Part shown: in pieces, positions 51,326 to 59,603 of the stretch | Position numbering within the stretch: position 1 is the first letter of the stretch | How the letters are laid out: each line of letters starts with the position of its first letter | Source: Ignavibacteria bacterium | GTDB lineage: Bacteria; Bacteroidota; Ignavibacteria; Kapaibacteriales; Kapaibacteriaceae | Direction: 5' to 3' | NCBI GenBank assembly: GCA_016873895.1 | Contig: VGVV01000001.1 | Span: 1-64,000, forward strand | DNA length: 64,000 nucleotides | Program-made: the position numbers and the translations under genes | The notes under the pieces: model-generated | Database searches by the model: none | What the model was told of the DNA's origin: nothing | What the model saw: the letters and a program-made list of their open reading frames with translations, nothing else

Positions 51326-53380
51326 TCAATACTTGATGAATCTACCGATAGGCTTGCCCTGCAGCACGACCACATACATGCCTGCGGCTAACCCGTCGAG
51401 GCGGATGATATGCGTCGTGCTCCCAGATGCCACGAGAGCCTCATGAACAAGACCTCCACTGAAATCAACGACTTGAACTTTGCTGGGCTGCTCCTGACTA
51501 AACGTCAGGTAAAGGACATTATCTGTCAATGTGATAGACGAATGAAGTTTATCATTCTCGACCGAACTTACTGTAACACGCAGTGGATCGCTGACCGCTG
51601 AACATCCATGTTCGTCGGCTATCGTTGTCTCAACACTATACATCCCCGAAACAATCGGAACGTACCAACCTTGAATTGCTCCGGCAATCTTCTTACCATC
51701 AATCAGCCACGCATACGTGGCCGCCTCGGTTGACCACAGCGTGTCATTGCGAAGAGCAATCACTGGCTTAGTGGGCTGCACATTCCGAAGTGTAAACGCC
51801 ATCGTATCCGAATACACGCGGCATGGATGGTTGCCTTTTGTGCGCATAGATGCAAACAAGACGTAGCTACCTGGTTTCGTAATGAAGATTCGGCGTGTCG
51901 TATCACCTGTGCTCCATTGAATATCTTCAACAAGATTCATCTCACCTATGATCTGCACATCAATAGGCTCTGCAGTAGACTTGCATTGTATTGTGTCACC
52001 AAACAAACGGAGCGCCATACTTGGCACCATCTGCATATCCATAACGTGGCTCGCTGTAACCGTGCCACAACCATGCTCACTCGTTACCGTTGCAGTGTAG
52101 ATGCCGGGCTCTTGCACAAGGATATCGGATGTGGTAGCACCTGTGGACCAACGCAATGTCATCCTGTTCTCGGGTGTTGCGTTCGTAACAACCTTCAAGA
52201 GTGAAGATCCTTGCGGACATAAGAGTGAGTCGCCCTCGATGCGAATGGTTGGTCTGTCGTAGACAGCAATCACAGTATCAATGCGGCTAGTGCCGAAACA
52301 TGTTGTGTTGATGAGGCTAACTTTTGTGTTACCCGATCGAGCCACAAACGAATACGAGCCGCTGCGCACGCTGTCAGGCAGCCATAGAATGTTCTTTGCA
52401 TTGCCGGTATATATGCATCGAACAGTGTCCCCTGCACAAGGCTTTGTTGAACTAACAACAACATCTCGAGCATTAGCAGCGAGTAGTGTAGTTTGTATTT
52501 CTGTGTCAGCAATTTTGCTTGCAACACCGTCATCCTGCTTGAGCAGCAGATTGATGTATTGCCAGCAGCGCGCAAACTGAGCTTCACGCGTGATTGTTGC
52601 CTTGCAGTTCAGCTCGCCGAGATTACATGCTGAGTTGGCATCTCCGAACTGACAATGGCTCGCTCCAGGGATCAGGGCTAGGGTTTTACATGCAGCTGCA
52701 ACATTGTTATATATCGGCTGTACAGTTCCTGCAAGGGGCGTTACGCAATCAACACCTCCGGCGAGGATCAGCGTTGGACACGTTACAAACGCTGCGGCGG
52801 CAGATGAACTCGGATTCGTCTCGGCAGGTGCCATAGCTATAACAGAGGTCAGTTGAAATGCCCCACTCTGCAGCGCTTGCTTGGCTGCGAGAAATGCAGC
52901 GCCCCCTCCCATGGAGTGTCCAGCTAAAATGTTGTCATTGGCAATATGGTCCTTCCAGATCGAGCCCTGACGCTTTCCCTCCCGCTGCATGTATGCGCAG
53001 GCTGCCACCATATCTAGCGCAAAGTCACCATGATTCGGGAACAACCCCGAGCCAGTTTCGGGAAGTACAACAACGTATGAGCCCATGTTCTGACAGATGT
53101 TGGTAGCAAATGATTTGTATGCCGTTACAGGCATTTGGTACCCATGCCCCATAACCACAACGCCAAACGTTGGAATGGCATTTGCACCCGTTCCTACAAG
53201 CGGACGGTTATCACCACTTGCGGAGTCTGCAGGGTAGATAATAGTTACGGGGATGTCCTTGTTTCGCGACGAATCTCGGATGGTCACACGGATGCGGCCC
53301 TCGTAGTAGGGGGCTGCAGAAGATATCGTCACCAACACGGCGACAATACAGCAAAGGCTTGTGGAAATGCGAAGGATCAT
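51326..53380 (-). CDS. T9SS-exported polyesterase-like alpha/beta hydrolase with Ig-like domains
   Basis: 684 residues from ATG 53380, which gives a signal peptide (MILRISTSLCCIVAVLVTISSA). The hydrolase domain covers about 22-285: oxyanion region VVVMGHGYQ, nucleophile elbow AGHSMGGGAA (Ser about 156), acid in LILAGGVDCVTPL (Asp about 211), and base in IPGASHCQFGD (His about 242). The G-H-S-M-G-G-G box is that of cutinases, PET-type polyester hydrolases and PAF acetylhydrolases. Several Cys may form disulfides. Three to four Ig/PKD-like domains follow (RWSTGATTSDI and QWSTGDTTRRI are matching copies). The last 75 residues are a T9SS sorting domain ending VLQGKPIGRFIKY. Substrate not known. 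Confidence 0.85.
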   Translation of the reverse strand: MILRISTSLCCIVAVLVTISSAAPYYEGRIRVTIRDSSRNKDIPVTIIYPADSASGDNRPLVGTGANAIPTFGVVVMGHGYQMPVTAYKSFATNICQNMGSYVVVLPETGSGLFPNHGDFALDMVAACAYMQREGKRQGSIWKDHIANDNILAGHSMGGGAAFLAAKQALQSGAFQLTSVIAMAPAETNPSSSAAAAFVTCPTLILAGGVDCVTPLAGTVQPIYNNVAAACKTLALIPGASHCQFGDANSACNLGELNCKATITREAQFARCWQYINLLLKQDDGVASKIADTEIQTTLLAANARDVVVSSTKPCAGDTVRCIYTGNAKNILWLPDSVRSGSYSFVARSGNTKVSLINTTCFGTSRIDTVIAVYDRPTIRIEGDSLLCPQGSSLLKVVTNATPENRMTLRWSTGATTSDILVQEPGIYTATVTSEHGCGTVTASHVMDMQMVPSMALRLFGDTIQCKSTAEPIDVQIIGEMNLVEDIQWSTGDTTRRIFITKPGSYVLFASMRTKGNHPCRVYSDTMAFTLRNVQPTKPVIALRNDTLWSTEAATYAWLIDGKKIAGAIQGWYVPIVSGMYSVETTIADEHGCSAVSDPLRVTVSSVENDKLHSSITLTDNVLYLTFSQEQPSKVQVVDFSGGLVHEALVASGSTTHIIRLDGLAAGMYVVVLQGKPIGRFIKY

Positions 53381-53424
53381 GCTGTAGTAATTTACTACCA
53401 GATTTATATCGCCAAAGGGTCCAG

Positions 53425-54132
53425 ATGAAATTGTCACTTGCGGTTGCCGCCATATCGGCGCTACTTATCGGCTGTTCTTAAGAGACTAGTCCTCTACTGG
53501 AGCAAACGCTTGAGGTGCGCTATCAAGCCGCAATCATCGATTCCATGGTTGCCGATGAAAATGAACGCTCGACCAACCTGATTGCCATACATGAGGAGAA
53601 CCAGCTGCTATCGTGGAGAGAGATCAATGGTCAGAAATACGTTCTCGTGAGCACATGGACATCCTGGGATACATCTTACGCTCCAGAGCAGCAAGCCACC
53701 GCTCGCTACGATATCTGGGTGACGGTCGTACCTGAGTTGCGCCAATGGTGGAGGTCAATGTACGATGGAAGAACTGACACTGTACTCAGACTTGAGCAGC
53801 TGTTGGGACTGTCTCCAGGCCGTAAGAAGACCATGTTCCTCACACTTTGGGTGCGTACCGAGGATTTGTTTCGTCCTGCTGGCGACAAGGAAATCAATGA
53901 TCAAACTGCCGGGCCGGAACTCCCCCAATCTGCTGATTCTGCCTACCGGACATGGTTTAACAACAGCATCATTTACTCATACTATCCGAAGACAGCCCCT
54001 TGGACTCGGCTTGGATACACACACGACTGGAACGACCAATATGGAGAACGGGGCCTAAGTGAGTTCGTTGTGCGAAAAGGGGCCACCTGTGTTATCCATT
54101 CCGTTCAGTCCACAGCTGACTATATAAAATAG
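53425..54132 (+). pseudogene. Lipoprotein gene with an in-frame TAA just after the lipobox
   Basis: ATG 53425 has AAAGGG nine bases upstream and encodes MKLSLAVAAISALLIGCS, a perfect lipoprotein signal (LLIGC), then TAA at 53479-53481. The same frame continues (ETSPLLEQTLEV...) to a TAG at 54130-54132 without another stop, giving 217 more codons. The downstream part is soluble and rich in Trp (VSTWTSWDT, LRQWWRSMYDG, TAPWTRLGYTHDW). Translation could restart at GTG 53515, which has a GGAG 12 bases upstream, but this product would lack a signal. I take it as a recent nonsense mutation. No family recognised. Confidence 0.7.
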
Positions 54133-54135
54133 AAC

Positions 54136-54163
54136 GTGCCAGCAGGGCTAAGCCCCCTGGCAC
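54136..54163. terminator. Hairpin downstream of the broken lipoprotein gene
   Basis: GTGCCAG and CTGGCAC enclose AGGGCT-a-AGCCCC; the right arm is a copy of the 8-mer AGCCCCCT. It lacks a T run on the plus strand. Confidence 0.6.
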
Positions 54164-54186
54164 GCATTAAATAGCGTTGTGAGGTC

Positions 54187-54363
54187 TTACCTCGCGCTTT
54201 TGCCTTCAGCAACAGATGCCTGGTTATACGGCGTTACAAGTTTCTTCAGGGCACTGGCTGCCTTGCGGGCCGCGGCGGCGTCCTTCTTAAACTTCGAGTT
54301 GTGAGCTGCTGTGAATTCGCCGAAAAGACGAACCATTTCTTCGTAAAGTTCTTGCTTTGACAC
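54187..54363 (-). CDS. Histone H1-like small basic protein
   Basis: A 58-residue protein from GTG 54363, with GGAG 8 bases upstream. It reads MSKQELYEEMVRLFGEFTAA and continues through KFKKDAAAARKAASALKKL to a basic tail. Size, charge and the helix pattern match the Hc1/H1-like proteins of Bacteroidota, chlamydiae and relatives (LxxDFxKFxxKxNKxAxxRxRKxxxxLKKL). It would bind DNA and help compact the nucleoid. The start codon, the clean ribosome site and coding-type codon use support a real gene. It stands alone; the closest neighbour downstream is a hairpin. Confidence 0.75.
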   Translation of the reverse strand: MSKQELYEEMVRLFGEFTAAHNSKFKKDAAAARKAASALKKLVTPYNQASVAEGKSAR

Positions 54364-54770
54364 TGAACTGTCTCCAGTTAAAAGTTAAATGATGCCCCAA
54401 TGTTAGTGTTAACGGCTGATTTGTCCAAAGCTTTTTTGCCCAGAATCATATTGGTCATTTTGAATGTCCGGAAATGTATGGAATTCCACCGCGCCAGAGT
54501 GGAGGTCTCCGGCAATCTTTGCGGCGGACTACTGCACGGTTGCGGCCTATATGTAGGCGCTCATTTCTCTTACTAGTATGTATCCGTGCGCAGGGCGCGG
54601 ATTGTGAGCTATCGAACATGATTTCGCTGCGATCATCGCAGTGGTTGCCAAGCCCCACACATGTGGGGCTTGCTCATATGGGAGCAAGGATGCTGGGCAG
54701 CAGCATACTACTTTTTTAACATCTATAGTTTAGGTGTAACCTCGTAGTTTATCTAGGGGGTAAAAATACT
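54364..54770. other. Intergenic region, no gene seen
   Basis: About 400 bp upstream of both the histone-like gene and the histidine kinase gene. Contents: AATCTTTGCGGCG near 54514, which resembles the promoter block at 42274, a 22-bp perfect palindrome at 54650-54671, and AT-rich sequence from 54710 to 54770 before the kinase start, which probably carries its promoter. An 81-codon open frame here has no protein-like features. Confidence 0.5.
54650..54671. repeat. Perfect 22-bp palindrome containing AGCCCC/GGGGCT
   Basis: AAGCCCCACA-CATG-TGTGGGGCTT reads the same on both strands. The arms share six of eight bases with the dispersed motif. It may be a terminator or a protein-binding site. Confidence 0.7.
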
Positions 54771-57626
54771 ATGAGGAAATTCATTTTTGTAGCCAGTTGC
54801 CTGATTCTAGGCATTGTTACACATGGTTGCAATCTTGGATCTCAAAAGCAAGACGTTCTCTCCGGGTCGGATTCAGGCGAAATTGGTGCTCTCTTTGATT
54901 CGGCGCAGTTTCATTTAGAAACAACGGAGAACATCAAGAATGCGCTACCTTTTCTGCAGAAGTTGCGGCCATTTTGCGCCAAATCTCCCGATCTATTGCT
55001 GCGCTACAATGGCCTGCTGATGAGCCTAAGCTGGCAGGCCCAAAACTTTGAAGATGTACTCACAATAGCATACTCAAGCCTTTTCGAGATATCTGTGCGT
55101 GGCGAGGTTCGCTCTGGTCAGGACATGTATCAGACGCTGATGGCGGCGCACGCCCTGAAGAAGGCAGCAGATACAACTGCTGCTATTCGGCTGTATGAAT
55201 TCCTCGCAAATACTGAGTTTCTAGCTATCAGAAGGGGCGGCCAATCCAATTTGTTGGCACTGCAATCGAAGCGTGGCAACCATGCTAGAGCAATTGAACT
55301 AGCGAAAATCCTCGAGCCAACAGAGGTCATGAATCCAACGGATATCTCTGGTAACGTAAATCTTTATTACTACTGGGGACGGAGCTTGGTCCTATCTGGC
55401 AATCGCCAGCAGGGCTTGCAATCTCTGAAAGCCATCATTTCGAAACTCCAAGCGCCTAGGTCTAATGTCAACACTACCGAGCTACGAGTCCGCATATCAA
55501 CAGCCAAAAACATCCTGATAGATGAATTCATCTTGACCTTACCTGTAGGCATGCGAAACCAGATTACAAGATTGCTGCAGAAATCTATGGTCTCCGACAG
55601 TACGGTACTTGCGAACAAGTTTCATACTGTCGAAAAGCCTACTAAGATCCAAAAAGCCACAATCCCTGAACATATGTATATCGTTCCAGCTTCATTACCA
55701 ATCTTTATGAAGCTACCAGCACTAGATCCAATCGCGATAACCGGATTTGCAATGGATTCGCGCCGAGTTGAGTGGATTTCTACCTTGTTTGGCCTATATG
55801 TGCGTGTCGGGCAACACTACGTACGTGTAGAGCTTCCCCATCACAGGGGGCTGCCCCGCCCCATTCGTTCCGTTCGAATAGAGCGCGATACGATTCATTT
55901 GCTGTCATACAACGATGTCGATACCCACTATGCACTGGCTAATTTGATACACAACTACACGCAAGGACAGTCGCTCCAAAACGTGTGTCAAGTAACGTAT
56001 CGTTCAAAGAACATCCGCGAAGCAAACCAGACATTGCTCCAACTGCAACTCAATGATTCTACAACGATCGTTGGAACACCAAACGGCATGAAGTCCGTTG
56101 TTGCAAGCTCTACGTCTTCAAGAGTAATAGATATCCCCACTGCGAATGTCGTAGACGATACAGTGCTTGCTATTTATCGGCTCGGTGATTCGGTCGTAAC
56201 GTGCTCGCGTGTCTATAATTACCGAGTGATCAATCGTCAGATGCTCGAGAATGAAACATTCGACTTTACACCATTCGATCCGTACAAGAGATTTAATGAG
56301 ATTCGTGTTCCTAATCCGATTCATGGTATAGTCCTAAAGCAGTTAATGGGCGAACATCCATCCTCACGTAGTCCAATCGTGGATGAGTGGCATCCTACTA
56401 CGTTGCAGCGGATTCTTTTTTTGAAGAGAAATCGGGTCGCAATCATTCGAACAGGTGGGATCCTAGCAGTAGATGCTTCGCTCTCTACATCTCAGTTGAT
56501 TGCATGGCCAGATTCTGTTGCAACACTGTTACGGAGAGGTTTTTTTCCTACAGTTCTTAGCGACAGTGTTATTGATATTGCCACAGATACTGCCACTGTT
56601 AGAGTGAACATCAACCAACTGCTGCGCAGGAATCTTGCCCAGCCCCTTGTTGCAATTGCAGGTCAGAACAAGCGAGCATGGGTTGGCTGGCTTGGAACAC
56701 AGACTGCTCATGTACAATGCTCTGACTCGCTAACAATTGTTGCAGGATCATCGAGCATACTCTCCGATTACTTAACGATAACTCACGTGCTACCGGACTG
56801 GAGTGCTGATACGATAGAACTCAAAACAGTCAATATTGGGCGCATTGATGTTCCAGACCGTCGGTCATGTGTTTTAACTGTTACTGCCGCTGGTGCGCTG
56901 CAGCCCGGAACTATACATCTCTATCCAGAAACTCATCCGCTTATGTATCAGGATGTGATTATCGTTTTAACTATGCTGTTTGCTGGCATGGGGGCGTTGG
57001 GTCTTGTTTGGTTTTGGCATCGGCTGGCAAAAAAGAGTCAAGAGCTTATGGAACGTCAGCACACGGCTTTGGCTCGCGACCTACACGACACGCTAGGAGC
57101 CGATTTAGCACGCCTTACCACGTTGCTGCGCACAAGCGACTCAAAGGAGTCTCGCAACATCGCAAACGCGGCACTGGCTGCTAATCGCAAGTTTCGCAGC
57201 CTACTATGGATTTGGCGAAGTGACTCTATCAAGCTCTCTGAATTCGTGGGCGAGCTACGCGAGTATGCCCTCTTATCACTTGCCGATGCCAACATCGTAT
57301 GTTCAAGCAGAAACTATGACGTGGTTAGCGACCAATACATCGACGCAAACGTTGCCAAGAATATTCTCTTGATACTGAATGAGACAATCACAAATACAAT
57401 CAGGCATTCATCGGCTTCGAATGTGATTTTTGATGTTATACGCGAAGGCTCAGCTGTAACCCTCACGATCACGGATGATGGCACGGGGTTTGATGCTAGA
57501 CTACTTGTACGCAAGGGTGGTATAAGTAATATTGCATCCAGAGCTTATGATAGTGGATTCCACGCCGAGGTGATCTCTGCACCCTCACGCGGAACAACAG
57601 TTTTGATTTCATTTAGAGTGCATTGA
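54771..57626 (+). CDS. NarL-type sensor histidine kinase with lipobox and large periplasmic sensor
   Basis: 951 residues. The N-terminus is a signal sequence with a lipobox (LGIVTHGC, Cys 20), unusual for a kinase. Residues about 35-280 are TPR-like helices (LRPFCAKSPDLLLRYNGLL, AHALKKAADTTAAIRLYEFL). About 300-720 is beta-rich and resembles a propeller sensor. One membrane helix follows (about 727-747, VIIVLTMLFAGMGALGLVWF). Then come HisKA_3, with phospho-His 772 in LARDLHDTLG, and the ATPase domain, with N box NETITNTIRH and G boxes DDGTGFD and KGGISNIAS. The response regulator gene starts 2 bp after the stop. Ligand unknown. Confidence 0.85.
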   Translation: MRKFIFVASCLILGIVTHGCNLGSQKQDVLSGSDSGEIGALFDSAQFHLETTENIKNALPFLQKLRPFCAKSPDLLLRYNGLLMSLSWQAQNFEDVLTIAYSSLFEISVRGEVRSGQDMYQTLMAAHALKKAADTTAAIRLYEFLANTEFLAIRRGGQSNLLALQSKRGNHARAIELAKILEPTEVMNPTDISGNVNLYYYWGRSLVLSGNRQQGLQSLKAIISKLQAPRSNVNTTELRVRISTAKNILIDEFILTLPVGMRNQITRLLQKSMVSDSTVLANKFHTVEKPTKIQKATIPEHMYIVPASLPIFMKLPALDPIAITGFAMDSRRVEWISTLFGLYVRVGQHYVRVELPHHRGLPRPIRSVRIERDTIHLLSYNDVDTHYALANLIHNYTQGQSLQNVCQVTYRSKNIREANQTLLQLQLNDSTTIVGTPNGMKSVVASSTSSRVIDIPTANVVDDTVLAIYRLGDSVVTCSRVYNYRVINRQMLENETFDFTPFDPYKRFNEIRVPNPIHGIVLKQLMGEHPSSRSPIVDEWHPTTLQRILFLKRNRVAIIRTGGILAVDASLSTSQLIAWPDSVATLLRRGFFPTVLSDSVIDIATDTATVRVNINQLLRRNLAQPLVAIAGQNKRAWVGWLGTQTAHVQCSDSLTIVAGSSSILSDYLTITHVLPDWSADTIELKTVNIGRIDVPDRRSCVLTVTAAGALQPGTIHLYPETHPLMYQDVIIVLTMLFAGMGALGLVWFWHRLAKKSQELMERQHTALARDLHDTLGADLARLTTLLRTSDSKESRNIANAALAANRKFRSLLWIWRSDSIKLSEFVGELREYALLSLADANIVCSSRNYDVVSDQYIDANVAKNILLILNETITNTIRHSSASNVIFDVIREGSAVTLTITDDGTGFDARLLVRKGGISNIASRAYDSGFHAEVISAPSRGTTVLISFRVH

Positions 57627-57628
57627 AA

Positions 57629-58267
57629 ATGATAACTGTAGCCATAGTTGAAGATGATATCGTGCTAGCAGAGAGCTATGCACGCGAACTCGGCTCCAGC
57701 AACGACATTAGCGTGGTGGCCGTTTGCACAACAGCTGCTGATGCGAGAATTGCCCTTGCTGAAAGGCAGCCGAATGTGATCGTTCTAGATCTTGTTCTAC
57801 CGGATACTCCAGGGCATACGCTCATCATGGAAGTACGCACATTGGTCCCCAAAGCAGATATCATGGTTTTAACTGCCTTTGATGACTACCAGCGCATATA
57901 TGATTCGATCGCAGCTGGCGCTATGGGTTATCTGACGAAGATTTTAGGTTACGGCGAACTTGCCGGAGCAGTTAGACAGATACATGCTGGCGAATCACCT
58001 GTCAGTGCAGGTGTTGCACGAAAGATTCTATTAGCTATGCGTGGTTCGATTCGCTCATCACCAGAACTCGAGAAATTATCCCGCAGAGAATTAGAGGTAC
58101 TGCAGTTTATCGCCAGTGGGTACTCGTACCTCGAAGTAGCGACATCCTTAAACATTAGCCTCGAGACCGTCCGTACACACATACGGAATGCATATAAGAA
58201 GCTGCATATTAACAGCCGGAGAGAAGCTGCGAACCTCATTAATGGTATGGTGCTTCAGCAGAAATAA
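57629..58267 (+). CDS. NarL/FixJ-family response regulator
   Basis: 212 residues from ATG 57629. Receiver domain 1-120: acidic pair in VAIVEDDIVL, phospho-Asp in NVIVLDLVLPDTPG, Thr/Ala region in DIMVLTAFDDYQ and Lys in GYLTKIL. The C-terminal LuxR-type HTH is LSRRELEVLQFIASGYSYLEVA, SLNISLETVRTHIRNAYKKL. It is the partner of the histidine kinase immediately upstream. DNA target unknown; the symporter gene 58 bp downstream is a candidate member of the regulon by position only. Confidence 0.93.
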   Translation: MITVAIVEDDIVLAESYARELGSSNDISVVAVCTTAADARIALAERQPNVIVLDLVLPDTPGHTLIMEVRTLVPKADIMVLTAFDDYQRIYDSIAAGAMGYLTKILGYGELAGAVRQIHAGESPVSAGVARKILLAMRGSIRSSPELEKLSRRELEVLQFIASGYSYLEVATSLNISLETVRTHIRNAYKKLHINSRREAANLINGMVLQQK

Positions 58268-58325
58268 TCACGTGCAATCCCTAGCGCGATGTAACTTGTG
58301 AGCACTACATTATGCTGGGATATGC

Positions 58326-59603
58326 ATGAACGGGAAAGCACACCTCTCACTTACGAAACAAATTCTGATCGGTCTCGCTCTTGGTGTGCTGATTGGATAC
58401 GTTCAACCTGAGTTCGGCACGTCCATCGGGTGGCTTCGAGACGTATTCTTGCACCTCATCAAGCTGATTATAGCCCCGTTAGTTTTTGCCACGGTTGTAT
58501 CAGGGATTGCAGGGGGCGGACACAAATCGAATCTCGGCAGACTCGGTTTTAGGTCTCTGGTGTACTTCGAGGTTGTTACTACGCTTGCTCTGTTTGTCGG
58601 ACTTCTCGTCGTCAATGTTGTGCAGCCCGGCCAAGGTATCGTTCTTGTCGGAGATCCCGGCACGCTGGGGTCTATAGCCGAGAATCATCCCAAAACCCTA
58701 ATCGAAACAATCGTGCACATCTTCCCAACTAGCATTGTTGACGCTATGGCAAAGGGCGATGTGCTACAGATAGTGACGTTCTCTGTGTTGTTTGCCGTAG
58801 CGGTTTCACGCATTGGTGATAGAGCCAAGCCCATTATCGAATTCTGTGACTCACTGTCGCATACGATGTTTACGTTTACAAACATCATTATGAAGTTTGC
58901 CCCAATTGGGATAGGCGCTGCTATGGCAGCCACAATTGGCCATCAGGGGCTTGGTATTCTTGGACACCTCGGAATGTTGATCATTGCCTTGTATATCACA
59001 CTGCTGTTGTTTGTGGTGCTCGTCTTTGGCACAATTGTGATGTGCATCAAGATCCCGCTGAGGCAATTCATCAGTGCTGTGCGCGAGCCCTTCACTCTTG
59101 CCTTTGTAACAACATCAAGTGAAAGCGCCCTGCCGATGGCGATGGAAAACATGGAGGCATTCGGGGTACCCAAACGTATCGTGGGCTTTGTTATGCCTGC
59201 TGGCTACACGTTTAATCTTGATGGTACAACTTTATATCTTGCCATGGCAAGCGTGTTCGTAATGCAGGCGATAGCAACCACTGCACCTGGATTTAGCTTC
59301 GGTATAGTGCAACAGATCGGCATGATGCTGGCGCTCATGATTACGTCGAAGGGTGTGGCAGCTGTACCGAGAGCATCATTAGTGATTCTTCTAGCCACCC
59401 TTGCTACATTCTTGCCAGATAATCTCAAGCACTATGCACCAATAGCTGTTGCTATGATATTTGGTGTAGATGAGTTTATGGACATGGCACGCACGAGCGT
59501 TAATCTGCTAGGCAATTGCTTAGCAACTGTGGTTATGGCCCGCTGGGAGGGTGAGTTTGACGACGAGAAAGCCCGTGCGTACGTTCCTGTCACTAGCGAG
59601 TAA
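58326..59603 (+). CDS. Dicarboxylate/amino acid:cation symporter (DAACS)
   Basis: 425 residues of the sodium/proton-glutamate-aspartate-dicarboxylate family. Eight helices plus two re-entrant hairpins: the first hairpin contains TTSSESALPMAMENME, the second TSKGVAAVPRASLVILLATL. The transport motif in helix 7 is NLDGTTLYLAMASVF, matching NMDGT of GltPh. The helix 8 motif is DEFMDMARTSVNLLGN, with Asp and Asn that bind substrate (Asp-Met-Ala-Arg suggests dicarboxylate or acidic amino acid). Follows the two-component system on the same strand. Its end overlaps the convergent gene by 11 bp. Confidence 0.93.
   Translation: MNGKAHLSLTKQILIGLALGVLIGYVQPEFGTSIGWLRDVFLHLIKLIIAPLVFATVVSGIAGGGHKSNLGRLGFRSLVYFEVVTTLALFVGLLVVNVVQPGQGIVLVGDPGTLGSIAENHPKTLIETIVHIFPTSIVDAMAKGDVLQIVTFSVLFAVAVSRIGDRAKPIIEFCDSLSHTMFTFTNIIMKFAPIGIGAAMAATIGHQGLGILGHLGMLIIALYITLLLFVVLVFGTIVMCIKIPLRQFISAVREPFTLAFVTTSSESALPMAMENMEAFGVPKRIVGFVMPAGYTFNLDGTTLYLAMASVFVMQAIATTAPGFSFGIVQQIGMMLALMITSKGVAAVPRASLVILLATLATFLPDNLKHYAPIAVAMIFGVDEFMDMARTSVNLLGNCLATVVMARWEGEFDDEKARAYVPVTSE

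Noticed and set aside
54474..54719. An 81-codon open frame upstream of the histidine kinase
   Set aside because: No ribosome site, Arg-rich composition, and it contains a perfect palindrome; more likely regulatory DNA.
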